Positions 7,179-12,060 of a DNA stretch of 12,060 nt are shown piece by piece. Below the pieces are notes generated by a model, which was not told the origin of the DNA, made no database searches, and saw only the letters and a program-made list of their open reading frames with translations. A program made the position numbers and the translations under genes. The stretch spans positions 1 to 12,060 of the forward strand of contig MHDW01000201.1 in the NCBI GenBank assembly GCA_001803645.1. The letters run 5' to 3'. The first letter of the stretch is position 1. Every line of letters begins with the position of its first letter. The DNA is from Nitrospirae bacterium GWC2_42_7 (lineage in GTDB: Bacteria; Nitrospirota; Thermodesulfovibrionia; Thermodesulfovibrionales; UBA6898).

Positions 7179-8050
7179 AGATAAATTTGGTTATTGTACT
7201 ACTGGTACTGTTTTTGTTTCCGACTGCTGCATATAGTCAGCAGGATAACATCACTGTTTTCACTGAAGAGGATCTAAAGAAATACGAGAAACCATACGAT
7301 AATAATAGATCCTCAGGAGCTTCAGGAGGTCAAACAGATCAAAACAGAGCAAATGAAATGATCGTTGATCCTCTTATTGAAAGAAGCGATGTTAATAAAT
7401 CTAAAAGCTATACAGTTCCCTATATACCGTTTGAGGGTTCAGCAAGGAGGATAATTATTCCTGTAACGATCAATGGTTCAGTTACAGCAAAAATGGCTGT
7501 TGATACCGGCTCACCCGGGATGCTGATCTTTGACAGTCTTGCAAAGAAACTTGGAATATTCGAAAGCGATGATGCAAAATTGTTGTCTTATGCCGGAGGC
7601 ATAGGAGGAGTTGTTCCTGCGGTCCTTACTATTATCGATAAAGTGCAGGTCGGAGAACTTGAAGATCATTTCATACCGACCACTATCACCCCCTCGATAT
7701 CAGAGGCATTTGAAGGGCTTGTCGGTATGGACTTTATGGCTAACTTTTCAGTGAAGATAGATACAAGAAAACATGTAGTTGTATTTGAAGAGCTTCCTGC
7801 TTCCGCAAATATGCCGGCCGGCCATGATGAGGTATGGTGGAGAAGTAACTTTCATAATTTTGCTGCTATGCGGTCTGAATGGAAAAACTATAGGGACAGC
7901 CTCAAGCCGGAATATTTTACAGACCCTCGTAAATATAACACGCTGAAGGAATTTGCTTACCGTCAGTATAAAGATGCAGACGATCTGTTTAATAAATTGA
8001 ATGGTTATGCTATCAGGCACTCAGTGCCTATGCGATGGCGGAAGTATTAA
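7175..8050 (+). CDS. Exported retropepsin-like (clan AA) aspartic protease
   Basis: The 291-residue product begins with a signal peptide (about residues 1-21, a leucine/valine-rich core ending AAYS before QQ), so it should act in the periplasm. Residues 93-205 form a retropepsin-like domain: strand RRIIIPVTINGSVTAKMAVDTGSPG with the catalytic D110-T-G-S, a glycine-rich segment (YAGGIGGV), and the closing GLVGMDFMANFSVKIDTRK. One DTG motif implies activity as a homodimer, as in retroviral proteases. Between the signal peptide and the domain is a low-complexity linker rich in N, S, G and Q. After the domain, residues about 215-291 form a tryptophan-rich helical tail (WWRSNFHNF, ending IRHSVPMRWRKY) whose role I do not know. 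The start overlaps the VOC stop by 4 bases. Substrates cannot be inferred. Confidence 0.87.
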   Translation: MKINLVIVLLVLFLFPTAAYSQQDNITVFTEEDLKKYEKPYDNNRSSGASGGQTDQNRANEMIVDPLIERSDVNKSKSYTVPYIPFEGSARRIIIPVTINGSVTAKMAVDTGSPGMLIFDSLAKKLGIFESDDAKLLSYAGGIGGVVPAVLTIIDKVQVGELEDHFIPTTITPSISEAFEGLVGMDFMANFSVKIDTRKHVVVFEELPASANMPAGHDEVWWRSNFHNFAAMRSEWKNYRDSLKPEYFTDPRKYNTLKEFAYRQYKDADDLFNKLNGYAIRHSVPMRWRKY

Positions 8051-8076
8051 CTGTTACTAATTAATACCTTTCAGAG

Positions 8077-8251
8077 ACCCACCCCTTAATCCCCTCCCAA
8101 GAGGGGACTTCTAAAAAAGACTAACCTCCCCGGCGCCCCTCCTTGGTAAGGAGGGGATTGAAAGACAGAAAGACTTGGATATAATCCTCCTCTTTACAAG
8201 GGGACTTGCCTACCGGCAGGCAGGGGCGAAGGAGGGGTGTAGGGGTGGGTT
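8077..8251. repeat. Composite inverted-repeat element, copy 4, in a convergent gap
   Basis: Outer arms at 8077-8097 and 8231-8251 are reverse complements except for a few bases around TAAT/TGTA. Inside are a perfect 9-bp hairpin (CCCCTCCTT at 8136-8144 with AAGGAGGGG at 8148-8156), a partial copy of the C/T-rich arm at 8087-8106, and a near-palindrome GCCTACCGGCAGGC at 8208-8221. The element lies between the convergent ends of the protease and maf genes, so transcripts from both sides would run into it. It may serve as a bidirectional transcription barrier or 3'-end stabiliser. It has no T-run on either strand directly after a stem. Confidence 0.83.
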
Positions 8252-8276
8252 ATCTCTTGTGTTGCAAATTTCATAT

Positions 8277-8852
8277 TTATAAAACTTCAATGCCGAATTT
8301 CTTCAGGTTTTCTACTAATGCAGTCAAGGGAAGCCCCATTACATTATAATAATCACCCTCGATCTTGTTGATAAGCATTGCGCCCATACCCTGAATACCA
8401 TAAGCTCCTGCTTTGCCTAGGGATTCTTTTGTCCTTAAGTATGACTCTATTTCTTTATCATTAAGCTTTCTGAAGAAAACTTTTGTCTCGACAGTTTTTG
8501 ACACTCTTTTGTTCTCAGAGGTATCAATAATAGTGAAGCCTGTAATAACTGAATGGGGCTTTCCGCTGAAAAGTTTCAGCATCTCTCTGGCATTGGAAAT
8601 ATTCCGGGGCTTTCCGAATATTCTGTTCTTAAAAACAATGAAAGTATCAGCAGAGATGATTATCGCGTTTTTATATTTTATTGCAACTGACTTTGCTTTT
8701 TCTGAGGACAAGTAAATTGCCAGTTTTTGAGGAGAGAGTTTATGCCCATTGTCTTCAGCATATTCACTGGCATCCACTTTGAATTTAAGGCCGGTCTTCA
8801 TTAATATCTCTTTTCTTCTTGGCGATGCAGATGCAAGTATAATTTTTTTCAT
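8277..8852 (-). CDS. maf: Maf-family nucleotide pyrophosphatase (dTTP/UTP type)
   Basis: This 191-residue protein matches the usual Maf length. It hydrolyses non-canonical or excess nucleoside triphosphates to monophosphates and pyrophosphate, a house-cleaning role linked to septum formation. The N-terminal ASASPRR (residues 7-13) is the phosphate-binding motif. SADT with catalytic D69 and GKP at 80-82 follow, and KAGAYGIQG at 147-155 is the form seen in the YhdE/dTTP-UTP subgroup rather than the m7GTP subgroup (YceF). All key residues are present. The start is the ATG complementary to 8850-8852; the region just upstream offers only a weak Shine-Dalgarno sequence. The gene converges on the protease gene and lies downstream of the FAD oxidoreductase gene in the same direction, separated from it by about 226 bases containing a BIME-like repeat. 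Confidence 0.94.
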   Translation of the reverse strand: MKKIILASASPRRKEILMKTGLKFKVDASEYAEDNGHKLSPQKLAIYLSSEKAKSVAIKYKNAIIISADTFIVFKNRIFGKPRNISNAREMLKLFSGKPHSVITGFTIIDTSENKRVSKTVETKVFFRKLNDKEIESYLRTKESLGKAGAYGIQGMGAMLINKIEGDYYNVMGLPLTALVENLKKFGIEVL

Positions 8853-8914
8853 ATTATTCCATTTTATTCATAGGAAACTCTGTTTAAAATAAAGTATTAA
8901 TTTATGGGTCCTTC

Positions 8915-9023
8915 GCAAAAGTCTTTGGCAGTGAGATTGCCACGTCGTTGCACTCCTCGCAATGACAGCAAAGACGCCAGTGTCATTGCGAGCGAAGCGC
9001 GGCAATCTCTTTTGGACTTTTGC
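8915..9023. repeat. BIME-like inverted repeat of the GTCATTGCGAG family
   Basis: The left arm (8915-8967) reads GCAAAAGTC, then GAGATTGCC and CTCGCAATGACA. The right arm (8981-9023) is its imperfect reverse complement, from TGTCATTGCGAG through GGCAATCTC to GACTTTTGC. The arms are separated by about 13 bases. This sequence family, with GTCATTGCGAGCGAAGCG and GCAATCTC, is dispersed between genes in many bacterial genomes and is unrelated to the C/T-rich elements elsewhere in the window. It occupies the gap between two genes transcribed leftward (FAD oxidoreductase, then maf) and could form a strong hairpin in a shared transcript. Frames running through it are not genes. Confidence 0.88.
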
Positions 9024-9078
9024 AACAGCCAATTATATGTGAAGTATCCTGATTCATTTATAGTATGAATAATATAGA

Positions 9079-10263
9079 CTATACATACTGTCCAGCAGCA
9101 TATCCTGATGACCAGGCCCATTGAAGATTGTAGCCTCCAAGCTGGCCGGTCACATCAACGACCTCACCAATAAAATACAGTCCTTTTACTTTTTTTGACT
9201 CCATTGTCTTTGATGACAGCTCATCTGTGTCAATTCCTCCTGAAGTGACTTCTGCCTTATCATAACCTTCAGTTGCTTCCGGCGTGACGATCCAGTTGTG
9301 AAGTTTGTCTGCTATACTCCTGAATTCCTTATCATTATACTGATAAAGAGGTTTAGAATGAATATATATTTCTGACCATTCAGATGCGAAACGTTTTGGC
9401 AGATATTCTGCAAGCAGATTTTTCATTTCTGTTTTTGAATCTCTTTTTGAAATGAATAATTCATAGGCATCAATATCAGGGAGAAGATTGATAAGAATAT
9501 CATCACCTTTATTCCAGTAAGAAGCTATCTGTAATATTGCAGGGCCGCTAAGCCCGTTATGGGTGAATAGGATGTTCCCTGTGAAAGATATTTTTTTGCA
9601 GCTGACAGTTGCATTTATTGAAACGCCGGAAAGATCACTGAAGACTTTTCTGTTTTCCCCGCTGAAAACAAGAGGAACAAGACAAGGTTTTGTCGGAACA
9701 ACCCGTATCCCGAACTGTTTTGCTATGCGATAGCCGATATCAGTTGCTCCGAGGGCAGGGTACGAAATACCGCCTGTTGCGATAACCAGAGATCCTGACT
9801 TGAAATCGCCGGCACTGGTAGATACATCAAACAAACCTTCTTCTTGGTTTATCTTTGAAATTCGGCACTTAAATAAATTATCAATTCCTGCTTTGACGCA
9901 TTCATCCTGAAGCATTTTTAGAATTTCAAAAGAGCTTTTTTCACAAAACATCTGGCCATTTTCTTTTTCATAATATCTTATGTCATGGGTATCAAGCATT
10001 CTCATGAAATCATGTGGTGTAAAGCGGGATAGGGCGGACTTGCAGAAGTTTCTATTGTTTGAAATATAATTTTCTGCCTGAATATTGATATTGGTAAAGT
10101 TGGATCGGCCTCCACCTGAGGCCCTTATTTTCTTTCCGGGTTTTTCGTTATGCTCCAGAATAAGCACAGAACGTCCTCTTTTGCCTGCAGTAATTGAACA
10201 CATAAGGCCCGAAGCTCCGGCACCTATGATAATAACGTCTTTTTCAGCAGATATCTTTTGCAT
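9079..10263 (-). CDS. HI0933/YhiN-family FAD-dependent oxidoreductase
   Basis: From the chosen start the product is 394 residues, typical for this flavoprotein family. The N-terminus is a Rossmann dinucleotide-binding site, IIIGAGASGL, with GxGxxG at 14-19 and the ribose-binding acid E37. The family motif follows at about 43-58: GKKIRASGGGRSNFTN, which in most relatives reads GRCN, so the cysteine is serine (S54) here. The C-terminus has the second FAD-contact region, GLYFIGEVVDVTGQLGG, and YNLQWAWSSGYAAGQ. Members are annotated as NAD(P)/FAD-dependent or aminoacetone-oxidase-like; the physiological reaction is unclear. The frame is open to an ATG ending at 10353, but the extra 30 residues are unlike the family and lie in the divergent promoter region, so the ATG at 10261-10263 is preferred. 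Neither start has a good ribosome binding site. Confidence 0.9.
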   Translation of the reverse strand: MQKISAEKDVIIIGAGASGLMCSITAGKRGRSVLILEHNEKPGKKIRASGGGRSNFTNINIQAENYISNNRNFCKSALSRFTPHDFMRMLDTHDIRYYEKENGQMFCEKSSFEILKMLQDECVKAGIDNLFKCRISKINQEEGLFDVSTSAGDFKSGSLVIATGGISYPALGATDIGYRIAKQFGIRVVPTKPCLVPLVFSGENRKVFSDLSGVSINATVSCKKISFTGNILFTHNGLSGPAILQIASYWNKGDDILINLLPDIDAYELFISKRDSKTEMKNLLAEYLPKRFASEWSEIYIHSKPLYQYNDKEFRSIADKLHNWIVTPEATEGYDKAEVTSGGIDTDELSSKTMESKKVKGLYFIGEVVDVTGQLGGYNLQWAWSSGYAAGQYV

Positions 10264-10356
10264 AAGGTATTTTACTCGTTTATTCGAAAATAAGTCTGAT
10301 GAAAATATATTGATTAAAAATAAAGTGTGTCGGTCCAATTTTGCGCTATTCATTGT

Positions 10357-10385
10357 TTGTTAGTATCAGTAATTGACTGTATAAT
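10357..10385 (+). promoter_or_regulatory. Sigma-70-like promoter of the STAND regulator
   Basis: A perfect -10 box TATAAT at 10380-10385 is preceded, with the ideal 17-base spacing, by TTGTTA at 10357-10362 (four of six matches to TTGACA). Transcription would start about 7 bases after the -10 box, at or within a base or two of the ATG at 10393. This implies a leaderless or nearly leaderless message. The promoter lies in the gap shared with the divergent FAD oxidoreductase gene. Confidence 0.6.
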
Positions 10386-10392
10386 AGCATGA

Positions 10393-12060
10393 ATGAATAA
10401 AGCTCAAAAAACTGTATCACTGGCCAAGATAACCCGTCCCATGACACGTGGCATCATTCAAAGGAAAAGGCTCTTTAGACTGCTGGATAAAGCGGCTGAG
10501 AAGTCAGTAACATGGATTTTCTCTCCGGCAGGTTCAGGGAAATCAACGCTTATTTCAAGCTATTTGGACTCACGCAAACTCCATAGCATCTGGTATCGTT
10601 GTGACGAGGGAGACTCAGATCTTGCAACTTTTTTCTATTACATTGGACTTGCCATAAAAAAGGCTGCACCCCGCTACAAGAGATCCCTTCCGCTCCTGAC
10701 ACCTGAATATCTTGCCGGAATTCCCACATTTACCAGAAAATATTTTGAGGAACTTTATAATCGCTTATTGTCTCATCGTTCTCCCTCTTTAGTAAAGAAG
10801 AGGATAGGGGGGGTTATTGTCCTTGATAATTATCAGAACGTGCCTGTCAATGCACCATTTCACGACATGATAGCCAAAGGTTTTGATAGCATTCCCGAAG
10901 GCGTTCATATTGTGGTTATAAGCCGAAGCGAACCGCCATCTGCATTGGTCAGCTTGTATGCCAATGATAAGATTAGCATTCTTGACTACAGCGCCATTTG
11001 CTTTACTTTTGAAGAAGCAAAGGAGCTTGTTCGTGGAAGCATTCCGAAGATGGGCAATAGATATATAAGAGTAATGCACGAAAAAACAGAAGGCTGGGCA
11101 GCGGGAATGACCCTGATACTCGAGAGGTCAAGGGTTAAAGGCAGGGAGACTGACTCATCAGAGAACTTTAAGTATGGGAGGGTATTTGATTATTTTGCCG
11201 AAGAAATATTCAGCAAGACAGAAAAAGGGGTCCAGGACTTTTTGCTTAAGACAGCATTTCTGCCCATGCTCAGCGTCTCTCTGGCTGAGAAACTGACAGG
11301 GACCGACAATGCTGCCCGAATACTCTCGGAGTTGAACCGGCATCATTTTTTTACTGAAAAACTTTCCGGGAGCGGATATGGGTATCAGTACCATCCGTTA
11401 TTCAGGGATTTTCTTTTGAATTGGGCAAAGACCAACTTTGCTCCAGATGCATTGGCCGATATGCAGAAAAAAGCTGCACAGCTGCTTGAGCAGGCAGGAA
11501 TGATAGAAGATGCAGCAAGGCTTTACTGCAATACCGGAGACTGGGATGGCCTCAGCCGGCTGATAATACATCATGCACGGAAACTCTTAATGCAGGGAAG
11601 AAGCAAAACCGTTGAAGAATGGCTCGCAGGTATCCCCAGCGAGCGAGCAGATGATGATCCGTGGCTCTTATACTGGGCAGGGATGTGTTCGTTTCCTGTT
11701 GATATGCCCCGTACAAGAAAATATCTTGAAAAAGCCTTTGAGTTATTCAAAACTACAGGTAACACAACAGGCATATATCTTACATGGTCAGGCATTGTTG
11801 ATACCTATGCGTTTGGACTTGATGAATGGAAGCGCCTTGATGAATGCATAGCTGTTTTTGAGAAGTTAAGGAAAACATTTCCCTCTTTCTCCTCAAAAGA
11901 AATTGACCTCATCGTATCATCCAGAATGCTTATATCGCTTACCATGAGAAAAACAGACCGGCCGAAACTGGTGAAGAAATGGTTAGATCACGTGTCCGTC
12001 CTGCTTCAGGAAACCCCGTCTATTGATATTCAGATAGATACCATATTTGCGATGAACGTC
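10393..12060 (+). CDS. MalT-like STAND ATPase transcriptional regulator (5' part)
   Basis: An open frame of 556 codons begins at ATG 10393 and runs off the window. The N-terminal KITRP-x(7)-QRKRLFRLLD segment (residues 12-32) precedes a STAND-type NTPase domain. That domain has a P-loop SPAGSGKST (44-52), Walker B VIVLDNYQN (about 141-149), VVISRSEPP (about 174-182), TEGWAAGM (232-239), and the winged-helix end motif YHPLFRDFLL (333-342). From about 350 on the sequence is helical and TPR-like, as expected for the ligand-sensing part of MalT relatives. The DNA-binding part lies beyond the window. In relatives with the KITRP start I expect a BTAD-type C-terminus, but a LuxR helix-turn-helix is equally possible. 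There is no Shine-Dalgarno sequence; the start relies on the promoter and the conserved N-terminus. A 12-14 residue insert (127-140) just before Walker B looks repeat-derived. Confidence 0.87.
   Translation, partial: MNKAQKTVSLAKITRPMTRGIIQRKRLFRLLDKAAEKSVTWIFSPAGSGKSTLISSYLDSRKLHSIWYRCDEGDSDLATFFYYIGLAIKKAAPRYKRSLPLLTPEYLAGIPTFTRKYFEELYNRLLSHRSPSLVKKRIGGVIVLDNYQNVPVNAPFHDMIAKGFDSIPEGVHIVVISRSEPPSALVSLYANDKISILDYSAICFTFEEAKELVRGSIPKMGNRYIRVMHEKTEGWAAGMTLILERSRVKGRETDSSENFKYGRVFDYFAEEIFSKTEKGVQDFLLKTAFLPMLSVSLAEKLTGTDNAARILSELNRHHFFTEKLSGSGYGYQYHPLFRDFLLNWAKTNFAPDALADMQKKAAQLLEQAGMIEDAARLYCNTGDWDGLSRLIIHHARKLLMQGRSKTVEEWLAGIPSERADDDPWLLYWAGMCSFPVDMPRTRKYLEKAFELFKTTGNTTGIYLTWSGIVDTYAFGLDEWKRLDECIAVFEKLRKTFPSFSSKEIDLIVSSRMLISLTMRKTDRPKLVKKWLDHVSVLLQETPSIDIQIDTIFAMNV

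Noticed and set aside
2053..8251. The G/C-rich repeated units as a CRISPR array.
   Set aside because: Copies are in separate gaps kilobases apart with no regular spacers, and no cas genes are present.
8897..9121. An open frame of 74 codons on the - strand between the maf and FAD genes.
   Set aside because: It is a translation of the BIME-like repeat, a common source of false hypothetical proteins, and overlaps the 3' end of the FAD gene.
10264..10353. A 30-residue N-terminal extension of the FAD oxidoreductase.
   Set aside because: The Rossmann motif starts about 10 residues after the ATG at 10263, as usual for the family. The extension has no ribosome binding site and overlaps the divergent promoter region.

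Overview
The window reads as chromosomal DNA of a Gram-negative bacterium with moderate G+C (roughly 40-45 % by eye). Outer-membrane and periplasmic components imply two membranes. The G/C-rich intergenic palindromes and the KITRP-type STAND regulator at the right end are features I associate with Nitrospirota and deltaproteobacterial lineages. That assignment is recalled from memory, not tested.

Left part (1-6381) is a drug/metabolite export block, all on the + strand. It holds the last codons of an upstream gene (probably a MacA-like adaptor), a MacB-type ABC ATPase and a separate MacB/FtsX-type permease whose frames overlap by 4 bases. A TolC-family outer-membrane channel follows, then an EmrA-type adaptor and an EmrB-type 14-helix MFS pump, also overlapping by 4 bases. 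One TolC-like channel could serve both an ATP-driven and a proton-driven pump.

Middle part (6582-8050) is a translationally coupled pair: a VOC (glyoxalase/dioxygenase fold) protein with a C-terminal extension, and an exported retropepsin-like aspartic protease. Facing it on the - strand are a Maf nucleotide pyrophosphatase and, upstream of that, an HI0933/YhiN-type FAD oxidoreductase. At the right end, divergent from the FAD gene, a MalT-like STAND ATPase regulator begins with an apparent leaderless promoter and runs off the window.

The most unusual content is between and partly within genes. Four gaps (2053-2188, 3617-3729, 6446-6538, 8077-8251) hold C/T-rich and G/A-rich inverted-repeat elements, two of which share an identical 36-base arm. 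A fifth gap (8915-9023) holds a different, BIME-like hairpin. Between the arms of the first element lies a short reading frame that looks like the N-terminus of a DUF559 (Vsr-like) endonuclease, suggesting that these repeats derive from an endonuclease-associated mobile element. A related sequence appears to have entered the regulator gene in frame just before its Walker B motif. No CRISPR array, rRNA, tRNA or intact insertion sequence was seen.
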